Shown: piece by piece, positions 33,619 to 43,742 of the stretch | Numbering within the stretch: position 1 is the stretch's first letter | Layout of the letters: every line of letters starts with the position of its first letter | NCBI RefSeq assembly: GCF_032594355.1 | Contig: NZ_CP131061.1 | Span: 124,001 to 188,000 of the forward strand | From: Methanolapillus ohkumae | GTDB taxonomy: Archaea > Halobacteriota > Methanosarcinia > Methanosarcinales > Methanosarcinaceae | DNA length: 64,000 bases | Direction: 5' to 3' | Notes under the pieces: generated by a model | Told to the model about the DNA's origin: nothing | Seen by the model: the letters and a program-made list of their open reading frames with translations, nothing else | Databases searched by the model: none | Translations under genes and position numbers: made by a program

Positions 33619-36600
33619 TTACGGTTCCCAGAACAGGGACGGTTTAGATCCGTTTTTCCAATAGTATGTTCCGGACACCGAGTTGCCCCACCCAAACACC
33701 TCTCCATCCCATCCGTCTGCTTGATCTAAACCTTTCTTAGTCCAAGTTCCTGTTCCGCCAACGGTTGCGTAGTTATTACTTAACGTGCTGTCTAGCATCG
33801 TTCCGATTATACGGTGAATATTGCTGCCGGATGCGGAAATTTCTGAATTCAACGCATTTGAATTACTGATTGATATGTCGGATCCGTTTCCAATCAAACC
33901 ACCGACAGAATCGTTTCCGGAAACGCTGCCTGTTGTGTAAATGCGGTTGACCACAATCTTGTAGGTTCCCGATCCCGTTGCTAATCCGATTAAACCGCCT
34001 ACATTATCACCTGTTGCTGTCACGTTTGCGGTGGAATAACTGTTATTCACATTGTTGTATGTAATACCATTTGCATTCGGTTTTGAAATAAAGTCTATTT
34101 TTCCAATCAAACCACCGACATTGTTTTCCCCGGTGACATTTCCGCATGCTTTGGTTGAAATAATGTTCATACTCGATTTGGAATAACCGACCAAACCACC
34201 GACATTATCTTTTCCGGTGATATTTCCGCCGGCATTCGTCTCTCCGCTCTTGTAGTATCCGATAAAACGGACCTCTTCTCCTTCATGAAGCCCGATTAAA
34301 CCGCCGACATTATTGTTTCCGGTAACATCTCCGGATGCGTTGATTTTCGAATTTTGTGGGGTAAAATCATTGGGCGCGATTTTGGCCAAATTATTATTTC
34401 CAACCAAACCGCCGACATTGTCACAGTTGGGTGCATGGACATTGCCGGATGCATTGGTATTTCCGTTTATTGTCCCCCGTGTGCTCATTTGGTTTGTGGA
34501 GTCTATGTTATTATTTCGTCCGACAAGCCCGCCAATATTTTTACCGCTTCCTGAAATTACTACATTACCACTCGAACTCGAACTTAGGACCTGCCCCTCG
34601 CTGTAACCGACAAGACCGCCGATGTCCTCAATATTTACTCCTGTAACATCGACATTACCGGATGATTTGCAAGTGGTTTGAATTGAACCTGAATTATAGC
34701 CGGCAAACCCGCCAACCATTGAGATATGGTTTCCACGAACATCGATGTTTCCATTAGAAGTGGATTTTTCAATCATCGTCGTAGCACCCGAATTCTCAAT
34801 CTTTTGGTCCATATTGCCTACAAAGCCCCCGACATACCGGATATTTTCTGTTGTCTTAATCAAAATGTTGCCCCTTGAAATGGAATAGTGAGTGCCACAA
34901 CCTGGTCTATTTTGTTTGTTTTTTCCAAACAAGCCACCGATATTTTCAACATCGGATTCACTATCTATTGTAACGTTACTGCTTGAGCCAATATACCACA
35001 TTTGGCGTGGATGTATATTTGACCCGATCAACCCGCCAACGTAGCTTCCGGTTGCATAAACGTTGCCGCCTGAATAATAATACCGCACATTTTCATTGCT
35101 ACCTGCATTTTGTCTGTCATTTTCTCCAATAAGTCCGCCGACATAGTTATTTCCGGAAACGTTTGCCGCTGCGTATATATATTCTGCCGGGTTGCCAACA
35201 GGTGGCTGTCCTACTGCTGCTGTTTCTCCGACAACACCCGTATTCTTTCCGATGAATCCTCCAACGTAATCATTTCCGGAAACATTCACCAAAGAATTAA
35301 CGGTTGACGTGTCTTCCATATATTGGAATATATTTGTCGGAACGATATGATCGCTTAGAACAACATTAATAGAGCCGGCGGTTGAAGTTTTTACGGTTCC
35401 GGAATTGTTTCCGATGAGTCCGCCGACGTAATCATTTCCTGTAACAGAGGATCCGTTGTATGTAACTCCTGATATTGTTGAAGAAACGGAACAAGATCCG
35501 ATGAGTCCGCCGACATAATTATTTCCGGCAACGGTTCCATTCACAAATATCGTTTCTGTTGCCGTTCCGGCAATTTCTCCGGAATTGTATCCGATAAAAC
35601 CACCCACATTATCCAGGCCGATTATATTTTTTGAAAACACCAAGGCTTCGCTCGGCGTAATCGTTCCGCTGTTTTGTCCGAAAACGCCACCAACACTGTT
35701 ACTGTTTTCGGTACTGGTGATTGCCGAATCGACCGTCGAATTGTCCAAAGTCAAAGCAGCAGAATTGTTGCCGATAAATCCACCGATATTCATTCCTCTT
35801 TGACTGTCTGTTCCGGTTCCGACCACTTTGGACACAACGGTTGACATTGTAATTGTACCATTGTTGTTTCCGATGAAACCGCCGACTTCAGAATGACCTT
35901 TAATTTCAGCCGGACTGGCCGGGTTTCCTGAATCTACTTTTGAGGTTGAAATAATATCCGTAGCAGGGGTGTTGACAACATTACTGCCGATTAAACCGCC
36001 GACATATGTATTTCCTGAAACCAATGTGCCGTTGTAGGTCATGTTTTCAAGAGATGCATTATTTGCACCGATGAGACCACCGACATAACGGTCTCCTTCA
36101 ACCGTTCCATTCACGGCGAGGGTGTTTTCATTATTGATCTTACCATAATTTGCTCCGATAAAACCGCCGCTGAAATTGAGGGCTTCAATGTTTTTGGACA
36201 AAACGGTATTTTCATTTATTGTAATGGTTCCCCAATTTCCTCCAAAAACACCACCGACATAGTTACTGTTTGATGTTGTCAATGTAGAATTAACCGTGGA
36301 GTTGGTCAGCGTCAAATCAGCCGCATTGCTTCCGATAAATCCGCCGATGTAATCGCCTTTTGTAGCAGCTGTTCCGGTTCCGGTCACATCTGATACAACT
36401 GTTGAAGTTGTAATGATTCCACTCGCGTTATTCACACCGATGAAACCGCCAACAAGGTTTACTCCGGAAACATTAACAGGGACTGCAGAGGATCCGACGG
36501 CAGAACTTTCAATTAAACCGCTGTTATTTCCGATGAAACCACCGACTTCTCTTTTCCCTTCAACAGAGGAATTGAGAACATTTGAGTTTTCAATGGCTCC

Positions 36601-38331
36601 TTCATTTTTGCCGATAAATCCACCTATATAGAAATTTCCGGTGATTTCAACCGGGTTGGCTGAATCTCCTGAATTAACGACGGAATCTGAAATCGTGTCC
36701 CCATAGTTGGCACCGATTAAGCCTCCGACATAATCATTTCCTGTAACAGAGGATCCGTTGTATGTAACTCCTGATATTGCTGAAGACGCAGAACAAGATC
36801 CGATGAGTCCGCCGACATAATCATTTCCGGCGACGGTTCCATTCACAAATATCGGGTCTGTTGCCGTTCCGGCAATTTCTCCGGAATTGTATCCGATAAA
36901 ACCACCCACATTGTCAAGCCCGGTTATATCTTTTGAAAATACCAACGGTTCACTTGGAGTAATCTTTCCAGCGTTACTTCCAAAAACACCACCGACTGCT
37001 TTGCTGTCCGGTGCTGAAACAGAGGAGTTCACCGTCGAATTATTCAATGTCAAATCAACAGCATTGTTTCCGATAAATCCGCCAATGCCACTGCCGCCGG
37101 ATGAAGATACTTTTATTCCAAATACATTTGAAACAACGGAAGAGGTTTCAATCAATTCCCAATTGTCACCGATAAATCCGCCTGTCTCATGAATTCCTTT
37201 GACCGTAATCGGGTTGGAAGCTGAACCGGCATTAGATTCCTGAATCGGGCCCATGTTACTTCCGATCAGTCCGCCGACACCTTTCTCTCCGATGATTGTT
37301 CCGCCGATAATATCCACATTTAATATGGATCCTTGATTGTATCCGACAAGTCCGCCGACATCACTTTTTCCGATGATTTCTTGGCCGGTTAAATCAATGG
37401 TAATATTTCCGATTTTAGAACCGGTTTCCGTCGCTCCAAATATTCCGACGTTTGTGGAAGTCGACTTATTTATGTAAAATTTTTCAATTTTTTTGTTGTT
37501 TCCGTCAAACTTTCCATCAAATGCATCCGTTGTGTCGTCTGTTCCAATCGGATCCCAGCCGGTTCCGTCATTTCCGGCTCTCTCATAAAGATTGGTTGGT
37601 CCGGCTGCTTGGTTCCAGTCGTCCGGATATGTCAAATCCTCATCCAGTTGGAAGAATCTACCGCTTCCATTTCCTTCGGTATAATATCGAAGCGCGTCAA
37701 ATTGAACAATGTGTTCCATTGTAAACGGATCGGTGTCTGTTCCGGATCCGGCTTCAAACGGATAATTGACACTTCCAAAGGGGTCATTTCCTTTTGATAC
37801 GGAATAAGTGTATAATTCACCGTCTCCCGGTGTATTTAATTGAGAGCCGCGAATAGAAACCAAATAAGTGAATTGCAGTAATTCGTATTTGGTGACGTCA
37901 AAATCTGCCTCCGGAACTGTTCCTTGGTCTGCCGGATCGCTCATGTTTTCAAAAGTAATATTATTGATATCCGCCGCGCTTGAAATTGTATCATTGGACA
38001 CCAACACTCGAAGGGTGTGCGTTGTTTCATTGTAATCGTAAAGCTCTGTTTTGAATTCAAGCGGCATCGGAGGATTGACCGGAGGATTGGTCGGATCGGT
38101 TCCGTTTCCGCCCGGTGTCACAACAACCGGACCCGGAGGTTCCGGGCCGCCGTCGCCCTTGTGAATAAATCCTTCACCGGTTGAACCTTGTCCTGAAACC
38201 GTGCATGAGCAAAGCAAATCATTTTCATCTTTAAAACTTAAGCAAGTCGTAAAGAGAAGAGCCAGCAAAATAACAATTAAAATGACAATTGCAATTTTTA
38301 TGTAATTCTTATTTTTTTCTTGGGTTTTCAT
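33619..38331 (-). CDS. Giant GLUG-repeat surface protein 1
   Basis: A 1570-residue surface protein. Residues 11-29 form one hydrophobic anchor, ended by Cys30 (FTTC); a CSC-containing linker and Gly/Pro-rich spacer follow to about residue 95. A head domain (about 100-260) contains ELYDYNETTHTLRVLV and the WDPIG...FDGKFDGN cap that starts GLUG solenoids. Then I count 36 GLUG motifs (VGGLIGxNxG), ending with a C-terminal cap (YYWKNGSKPSLFW). Repeats probably build a long beta-helix on the cell surface for adhesion; this is inferred from family. Start ATG 38331 follows GGGAA. Parts are near-identical to the next gene. Confidence 0.88.
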   Translation of the reverse strand: MKTQEKNKNYIKIAIVILIVILLALLFTTCLSFKDENDLLCSCTVSGQGSTGEGFIHKGDGGPEPPGPVVVTPGGNGTDPTNPPVNPPMPLEFKTELYDYNETTHTLRVLVSNDTISSAADINNITFENMSDPADQGTVPEADFDVTKYELLQFTYLVSIRGSQLNTPGDGELYTYSVSKGNDPFGSVNYPFEAGSGTDTDPFTMEHIVQFDALRYYTEGNGSGRFFQLDEDLTYPDDWNQAAGPTNLYERAGNDGTGWDPIGTDDTTDAFDGKFDGNNKKIEKFYINKSTSTNVGIFGATETGSKIGNITIDLTGQEIIGKSDVGGLVGYNQGSILNVDIIGGTIIGEKGVGGLIGSNMGPIQESNAGSASNPITVKGIHETGGFIGDNWELIETSSVVSNVFGIKVSSSGGSGIGGFIGNNAVDLTLNNSTVNSSVSAPDSKAVGGVFGSNAGKITPSEPLVFSKDITGLDNVGGFIGYNSGEIAGTATDPIFVNGTVAGNDYVGGLIGSCSASSAISGVTYNGSSVTGNDYVGGLIGANYGDTISDSVVNSGDSANPVEITGNFYIGGFIGKNEGAIENSNVLNSSVEGKREVGGFIGNNSGLIESSAVGSSAVPVNVSGVNLVGGFIGVNNASGIITTSTVVSDVTGTGTAATKGDYIGGFIGSNAADLTLTNSTVNSTLTTSNSNYVGGVFGGNWGTITINENTVLSKNIEALNFSGGFIGANYGKINNENTLAVNGTVEGDRYVGGLIGANNASLENMTYNGTLVSGNTYVGGLIGSNVVNTPATDIISTSKVDSGNPASPAEIKGHSEVGGFIGNNNGTITMSTVVSKVVGTGTDSQRGMNIGGFIGNNSAALTLDNSTVDSAITSTENSNSVGGVFGQNSGTITPSEALVFSKNIIGLDNVGGFIGYNSGEIAGTATETIFVNGTVAGNNYVGGLIGSCSVSSTISGVTYNGSSVTGNDYVGGLIGNNSGTVKTSTAGSINVVLSDHIVPTNIFQYMEDTSTVNSLVNVSGNDYVGGFIGKNTGVVGETAAVGQPPVGNPAEYIYAAANVSGNNYVGGLIGENDRQNAGSNENVRYYYSGGNVYATGSYVGGLIGSNIHPRQMWYIGSSSNVTIDSESDVENIGGLFGKNKQNRPGCGTHYSISRGNILIKTTENIRYVGGFVGNMDQKIENSGATTMIEKSTSNGNIDVRGNHISMVGGFAGYNSGSIQTTCKSSGNVDVTGVNIEDIGGLVGYSEGQVLSSSSSGNVVISGSGKNIGGLVGRNNNIDSTNQMSTRGTINGNTNASGNVHAPNCDNVGGLVGNNNLAKIAPNDFTPQNSKINASGDVTGNNNVGGLIGLHEGEEVRFIGYYKSGETNAGGNITGKDNVGGLVGYSKSSMNIISTKACGNVTGENNVGGLIGKIDFISKPNANGITYNNVNNSYSTANVTATGDNVGGLIGLATGSGTYKIVVNRIYTTGSVSGNDSVGGLIGNGSDISISNSNALNSEISASGSNIHRIIGTMLDSTLSNNYATVGGTGTWTKKGLDQADGWDGEVFGWGNSVSGTYYWKNGSKPSLFWEP
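35430..35640 (-). repeat. Internal duplication in adhesin 1, copy A
   Basis: About 210 bases nearly identical to 36732-36943 in the same gene, spanning the GLUG units that read VTGNDYVGGLIG and IFVNGTVAGN. Only scattered differences are visible, so the duplication is recent or homogenised. Confidence 0.75.
35765..36514 (-). repeat. Block shared with adhesin 2 (copy in adhesin 1)
   Basis: About 750 bases nearly identical to about 40690-41460 in adhesin 2. Over 36301-36514 I find a single clear difference (ACTCGC versus ACCCGC). The match ends abruptly at AACTTTCAATT, as expected after gene conversion or unequal exchange. Confidence 0.8.
36732..36943 (-). repeat. Internal duplication in adhesin 1, copy B
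   Basis: Partner of 35430-35640. The pair marks a supermodule of roughly 430 residues that repeats once within the protein. Confidence 0.75.
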
Positions 38332-38373
38332 AATTTCCCTTTTTTTTGATTTTTTAGTTTTTAATTTTAACCG

Positions 38374-38383
38374 ATTTATAAAT
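38374..38383 (-). promoter_or_regulatory. TATA box of adhesin 1
   Basis: ATTTATAAAT, 43 bases before the start codon at 38331, giving a leader of about 20 nt. Together with the terminator after adhesin 2, it suggests each adhesin has its own transcript. Confidence 0.5.
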
Positions 38384-38464
38384 CCAAATAATAAAACAAA
38401 AGTCAAATAAGTGATAATGAAAAATAAAAACGCAAATTTTTAAAAAATTGTAAAACTAAAAAAG

Positions 38465-38500
38465 AAAAAACAACATGATTGAAAAATCATGTTGTTTTTT
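38465..38500 (-). terminator. AACAACATGA-type hairpin after adhesin 2
   Basis: A 16-bp perfect stem (AAAAAACAACATGATT and its complement) with a GAAA loop, T-rich on exit. Same stem core as after the other adhesins, 44 bases beyond the adhesin 2 stop. Confidence 0.78.
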
Positions 38501-38543
38501 TGAAATTTATTGTTTTTGTTTTTTTCAGGTTCTTTTCGGTTTT

Positions 38544-41500
38544 TTAGGTTTCCCAAGCTAATATCGGACGGTTTGCACTGGCATCCCACTTCCAAACTCC
38601 GCCAGATGAGAAATCCCACGCGAGCGTTGTTGAGGTAGTACCATCAATTGTTCCGGTTCCGTCGAAGAATCCTTGAGTATCGGCATCGTCGCTGTCAACA
38701 TCCTCACCGTTTTTTCCATTAATCTCATTTGTCCAAGGAACTGGGTTCATTTTGTTCAGACCGTAGTTATTGATATAAGATACATTACTCGGGTCTGTTT
38801 CCGGACCTCCTATTCTTCCGATATTTCCGGTTCCCAAAACATTTGGATTTAAGGCGACTGAATTGGATATTTCTCCTCGAATTAACTCGCCGACTAAACC
38901 TCCAACATAACCATTTCCTGAAACATCTCCGGATGCATAACACATATCCATTATCAATTGAGTCGTTGGTGTTACGGCTGTACCTCCAACCAATCCGCCG
39001 GCATAACTACTGCTGACTGCTGTTCCGGTAACGTCTCCCGTTGCGTAACTATTATTAATTTTAATATCGCCGCCGGAATCGATTGACATGTAACCTACCA
39101 AACCCCCGACATTTGATTCGCCTGTCACGGACGTTCCATTGAATTTAGAGTTAGAGATATTACTGCTGATGCCATATCCTATTAAACCGCCGACGCCACT
39201 CTTTCCGCCAACAATTCCGGATGCATAGCATTCATCAATTAAAAAGCCATTATCTCCGGGTACGGTTTCTTTTGTGACATATCCAACCAAACCGCCTACT
39301 CCCCCCCCGCTTCCTGTAACATCGCCCTCTGCGTGGCTTTTGTTAATCTTAGTGATCCCTCCAGGATTTGGAACGGCCTCGCCAACTAATCCGCCGACAG
39401 AGCCGGACCCGAACACATTGCTCTTTGAATAAGATTCTATAATTGTGGATGTGTATGGACGGGGGGTACAATCGTTTCTGCCAAGCGCACCTACTAAACC
39501 GCCTACTTTTGTTCCGGAAGGCGCGTTTACTTCTCCGCTTGAGCTGGAGTTCTCAATCACACAACCCACACTGATCGGCGCGAAAACTCCAATAAGACCA
39601 CCGATACTATTACCGGAGCCGGTGGCGGATACATCTCCAACGGATGACGAATCTTTGACGGAACCGGAAGCATAACCAATCAATCCACCGATACCACTTT
39701 CTCCTGTGACGGATGTCCCGTTATAAAGTGCGTTTTCAACGGATCTGCTACTTCCGACCAATCCGCCAACGTTTATCTTACCGATAACGGTTCCGTTCGC
39801 ATAAATATCTCCGGTTTGAGTAGATACATTACCAACTGCATCACCGATTAATCCGCCCACATCCGTGTTTCCGATAACATTTCCGGTTGTGTAAAAGGTA
39901 GAGCCACTTTCGGAAAGTTCATTCCCGCTACCCCCGATCAATCCACCGGTTCTATTGAGTCCCTTTACATCCCCGCTTGCACTAAGGGTTGTGCCTGTTA
40001 TTGGATCGGTGTCGTTTATTTTTCCGGGGAGTTTTGCGGTGTTCCAACCAATCAATCCACCCGCTTGATTACAATTTTCTGCATCAATTTCATTTGAAGA
40101 GGAAACATTGTCTAAGGCCCCATAAGCCGTGTTAAAACCGATTAAGCCACCCACATTGTTTCCACCGGCCATAATCTTTCCTCCGGTAGAAGTTGAATTA
40201 CGGATTGAGCCGAAATTTTGTCCAACCAATCCGCCGACGTTTGTCTGTAAATTCAAGTCGGGAACCATCATGGTACTTTTAATTTCTTTGCCGGTTGCAC
40301 TTGAATTGTCGATGAATCCCTGACCCTGCCATCCATTCAAACCGTTTTGCCCGACTAATCCGCCAACATTGGTGTATCCGGTTACGTTTCCAGAGGATGA
40401 TACATTATTCAGCACCCCGGTGGGGCTGTTCATGCCTATGAATCCACCGATGCAATTGTTTCCAATAACATCTCTGGTCGTTGAAATTGTATATGATGCT
40501 GTTCCGGCAACAGTTCCGGTGTTGTTTCCAATGAACCCGCCGACGTTGTCATTTCCTGCAATATATTTTGAAAACACCAAGGTTTCACTCGGCATAATCG
40601 TTCCGCTGTTTTTCCCGAAAACCCCGCCGACATTGTTACTGTTTTCGGTACCGGTTACGGTTGAATTCACCGTTGAATTGTTCAGCGTCAAAGCAGCAGA
40701 ATTGTTGCCGATAAATCCACCGATATTCATTCCTTTTGGGTCGTCTGTTTTCATTCCGGTTCCGACCACTTTGGACACAACGGTTGACGTTGTAATTGTA
40801 CCATTGTTGTTTCCGATGAAACCGCCGACTTCAGAATGGCCTTTAATTTCAGCCGGACTGGCCGGGTTTCCTGAATCTACTTTTGAGGTTGAAATAATAT
40901 CTGTAGCAGCGTTGTTGAAAACATTACTGCCGATTAAACCGCCGACATATGTATTTCCTGAAACCAATGTGCCGTTGTAGGTCATTTTTTCAAGAGCTGC
41001 GCCATGGTTTGAACCAATAAGGCCGCCGACATAACGGTCTCCTTCAACCGTTCCATTCACGGCGAGGGTGTTTACATTATTGATCTTACCAAAATTTACT
41101 CCGATAAAACCACCGCTGAAATTGAGGGCTTCAATGTTTTTGGACAAAACGGTATTTTCATTTATTGTAATGGTTCCCCAATTTCCTCCAAAAACACCAC
41201 CGACATAGTTACTGTTTGATGTTGTCAATGTAGAATTAACCGTGGAGTTGGTCAGCGTCAAATCAGCCGCATTGCTTCCGATAAATCCGCCGATGTAATC
41301 GCCTTTTGTAGCAGCTGTTCCGGTTCCGGTCACATCTGATACAACTGTTGAAGTTGTAATGATTCCACCCGCGTTATTCACACCGATGAAACCGCCAACA
41401 AGGTTTACTCCGGAAACATTAACAGGGACTGCAGAGGATCCGACGGCAGAACTTTCAATTGTTCCATTATTGTCTCCAATAAATCCGCCAACTCCTACGA

Positions 41501-43328
41501 GTCCTACAACAGAAGTGTTGTTGACATTTGAATTATTAATGGGGCCTGTGACTCCAAAATCTTTATTTTGTCCAACAAATCCACCGACATTGGTATTTCC
41601 GGTGATTTCAACCGGATTGGCTGAATCACCCGAGTCAACAATTGAGTCTGAAACAGAGCAATATTCATTCGATCCGATTAATCCTCCGATAGAGTTATTT
41701 CCGGATACGGAAGAGCCGTTGTATTTCATTCCGGATGTTTCGTTATCATAATTTTCTCCGATTACTCCACCCACACAGTCATTTCCGGTGATTGTTCCAT
41801 TGACAATAATCAGTTTCGTGGATGTTCCTTCAATTTTTCCTTGGTTCCTTCCAATAAAACCACCGACATGGTCAAGACCGGTTATATCTTCTGAATACAC
41901 CAATTGTTCCGTGTGGGTGATTGTTGTGTTAATATTCCGTCCGATTACACCACCGACTTCACTGCTGTATTCCGTATTGGTCACACTTGAATTGACACTT
42001 GAATTGTTCAAAACCAGATTCCCATCTGAAGTGTAGCCGATAAATCCACCAATTTCCTTGCCCGGATTTGAACTTGTTCCCGTTCCACTGACTTGGGAAA
42101 CAACAAAAGACGTGGCAATGGTTCCTTCATTGTTGGAGCCGACAAATCCACCAACACTGTCCAAACCGATTACATTAATTCGGGATAAAGGCAAATCGGT
42201 AGAACCGGCTGAAGAATCTTTGATAGAACCGGCATTTGCTCCAACCAGGCCGCCGACACATTCATTTCCACGAATTGTTCCGCCAACAACGCTTGAATTT
42301 TGGATTGTTCCATTATTATTGAGTCCAACCAGGCCGCCGACGACATCTTTTCCGACAATTTCTTGGCCGGTTAAATCGAGTTTAATGTTTTTAATCTCAG
42401 AGTCCTCTGCCACCACACCGAAAATTCCAATTGCGTCGGAATCCGACTCATCAATATAGAACTTTGTTAAAGTATGGCTGTCGCCATCAAATGACCCATC
42501 AAAGCCATCTTCCTCATTGATGTTAGAAATATCTCCATTATCTGTTCCAATCGGATCCCAGCCGGAATCATCATTTCCGGCCCGCATATAGGTGTTTGAC
42601 GCATTATTCCAGTCGTCCGGATATTCCAAATCCGTATCCAATTGGAAGAATAAGCCGCTTCCGTTTCCGTTCGTGAAATATCGAAGCGCGTCAAATTGAA
42701 CAATGTGCTCCATTGTAAACGGGTCTCCGGCCGCTCCGGTTCCGTCCTCAAACGGATAATTCACGGTTCCCGGGGTTCCGGTTGTCGCTCCATTTGAAAT
42801 AGAATAAGTATAAGATTCGGCGGCTTCCGGGGTATTGAGCGGAACGCCTTGAATAGATACCAAATACGTTTGTGGTTTTGGTGTGTACGCGACCACGCCG
42901 GTTACGGTTCCTGTTCCATTATCTGTTGCATCATTGATGTTTTCAAAAATAACCGTGTTGATTTCCGACGGTCTTGACAGGGTTTCATTGGATTCCACCA
43001 AAACCCGAAGCGTACGTGTTGAATTGTCGTAATCGTAAAGCTCCGCCGTAAATTCGCGGGGTTTTGGCGGGTCGACCGGAGGAATATTCGGGTCAGTACC
43101 ATTTCCGCCCGGTGTCACAACAACCGGACCCGGCGTTCCTGAGCCGCCGTCGCCTTTGTGAATAAATCCTTCACCGGTTGAACCTTGGCCTGAAACAGCG
43201 CATGAACAGAGCAAATCACTTTCATCTTTAAAACTTAAGCAAGTCGTAAAGAGAAGAGCCAGCAAAATAACAATTAATATAACAATTGCAATTTTTATGT
43301 AATTCTTATTTTTTTCTTTATTTTCCAT
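38544..43328 (-). CDS. Giant GLUG-repeat surface protein 2
   Basis: A 1594-residue paralogue. The anchor (residues 11-29, Cys30) and following CSC linker are almost identical to adhesin 1, while the head domain (about 90-250, with SYTYSISNG and SGWDPIGTD) is almost identical to adhesin 3; the solenoid shares a long block with adhesin 1. I count 37 GLUG motifs. The C-terminus has a TQGFFDGTGT segment and the cap WKWDASANRPILAW. It is thus a mosaic of its two neighbours. Start ATG 43328 follows GAGGG; a TATA-like element lies at 43407-43417. Confidence 0.88.
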   Translation of the reverse strand: MENKEKNKNYIKIAIVILIVILLALLFTTCLSFKDESDLLCSCAVSGQGSTGEGFIHKGDGGSGTPGPVVVTPGGNGTDPNIPPVDPPKPREFTAELYDYDNSTRTLRVLVESNETLSRPSEINTVIFENINDATDNGTGTVTGVVAYTPKPQTYLVSIQGVPLNTPEAAESYTYSISNGATTGTPGTVNYPFEDGTGAAGDPFTMEHIVQFDALRYFTNGNGSGLFFQLDTDLEYPDDWNNASNTYMRAGNDDSGWDPIGTDNGDISNINEEDGFDGSFDGDSHTLTKFYIDESDSDAIGIFGVVAEDSEIKNIKLDLTGQEIVGKDVVGGLVGLNNNGTIQNSSVVGGTIRGNECVGGLVGANAGSIKDSSAGSTDLPLSRINVIGLDSVGGFVGSNNEGTIATSFVVSQVSGTGTSSNPGKEIGGFIGYTSDGNLVLNNSSVNSSVTNTEYSSEVGGVIGRNINTTITHTEQLVYSEDITGLDHVGGFIGRNQGKIEGTSTKLIIVNGTITGNDCVGGVIGENYDNETSGMKYNGSSVSGNNSIGGLIGSNEYCSVSDSIVDSGDSANPVEITGNTNVGGFVGQNKDFGVTGPINNSNVNNTSVVGLVGVGGFIGDNNGTIESSAVGSSAVPVNVSGVNLVGGFIGVNNAGGIITTSTVVSDVTGTGTAATKGDYIGGFIGSNAADLTLTNSTVNSTLTTSNSNYVGGVFGGNWGTITINENTVLSKNIEALNFSGGFIGVNFGKINNVNTLAVNGTVEGDRYVGGLIGSNHGAALEKMTYNGTLVSGNTYVGGLIGSNVFNNAATDIISTSKVDSGNPASPAEIKGHSEVGGFIGNNNGTITTSTVVSKVVGTGMKTDDPKGMNIGGFIGNNSAALTLNNSTVNSTVTGTENSNNVGGVFGKNSGTIMPSETLVFSKYIAGNDNVGGFIGNNTGTVAGTASYTISTTRDVIGNNCIGGFIGMNSPTGVLNNVSSSGNVTGYTNVGGLVGQNGLNGWQGQGFIDNSSATGKEIKSTMMVPDLNLQTNVGGLVGQNFGSIRNSTSTGGKIMAGGNNVGGLIGFNTAYGALDNVSSSNEIDAENCNQAGGLIGWNTAKLPGKINDTDPITGTTLSASGDVKGLNRTGGLIGGSGNELSESGSTFYTTGNVIGNTDVGGLIGDAVGNVSTQTGDIYANGTVIGKINVGGLVGSSRSVENALYNGTSVTGESGIGGLIGYASGSVKDSSSVGDVSATGSGNSIGGLIGVFAPISVGCVIENSSSSGEVNAPSGTKVGGLVGALGRNDCTPRPYTSTIIESYSKSNVFGSGSVGGLVGEAVPNPGGITKINKSHAEGDVTGSGGGVGGLVGYVTKETVPGDNGFLIDECYASGIVGGKSGVGGLIGYGISSNISNSKFNGTSVTGESNVGGLVGYMSIDSGGDIKINNSYATGDVTGTAVSSSYAGGLVGGTAVTPTTQLIMDMCYASGDVSGNGYVGGLVGELIRGEISNSVALNPNVLGTGNIGRIGGPETDPSNVSYINNYGLNKMNPVPWTNEINGKNGEDVDSDDADTQGFFDGTGTIDGTTSTTLAWDFSSGGVWKWDASANRPILAWET
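40690..41460 (-). repeat. Block shared with adhesin 1 (copy in adhesin 2)
   Basis: Near-identical partner of 35765-36514, including units reading STVNSTLTTSNSNYVGGVFG and NTVLSKNIEALNFSGGFIG. Confidence 0.8.
42541..43109 (-). repeat. Head-domain block shared with adhesin 3 (copy in adhesin 2)
   Basis: About 570 bases nearly identical to 48532-49110. The identity covers the head domain and ends within the Gly/Pro spacer, before the anchor. Confidence 0.85.
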
Positions 43329-43406
43329 AATCAGCCCTCATATCGTTTTTTAACTGTTTTTAAATTAAAATATAATTAATAAAATCAACTCATATTTTCC
43401 ATCTTT

Positions 43407-43417
43407 CTATATAATAC
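43407..43417 (-). promoter_or_regulatory. TATA-like element of adhesin 2
   Basis: The minus strand reads TATTATATAG about 80 bases before the start at 43328. The surrounding 43329-43680 is AT-rich and otherwise empty. Confidence 0.4.
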
Positions 43418-43680
43418 TAATCATTTATTAATTGTTTATAAACAAATCATTTCATTAATTATATTATGATATAAATATAAATATCAGCCTACATGACGCC
43501 CTCTATATCTTTTATTTTTGCGAATTTATTTATTGTATTTGAATAAATATAACAATCAAAAATAATCAATCATTTATGATAAAAAACTTGAGAAAATATC
43601 AATAATTTCTTGAAAAAAAATGTTCAGATTCTCGACTTTTTAAAAAGCCATGAAATTATGCGCATCCTGTGAAAAATAGA

Positions 43681-43713
43681 AAAAAACAACATGATCCAAT
43701 CATGTTGTTTTTT
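43681..43713 (-). terminator. AACAACATGA-type hairpin after adhesin 3
   Basis: A 15-bp perfect stem with a CCA loop, 30 bases beyond the adhesin 3 stop, followed by a T-run on exit. Confidence 0.75.
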
Positions 43714-43742
43714 GGAATTTGTTATTTTTTCCTTTAACCTGT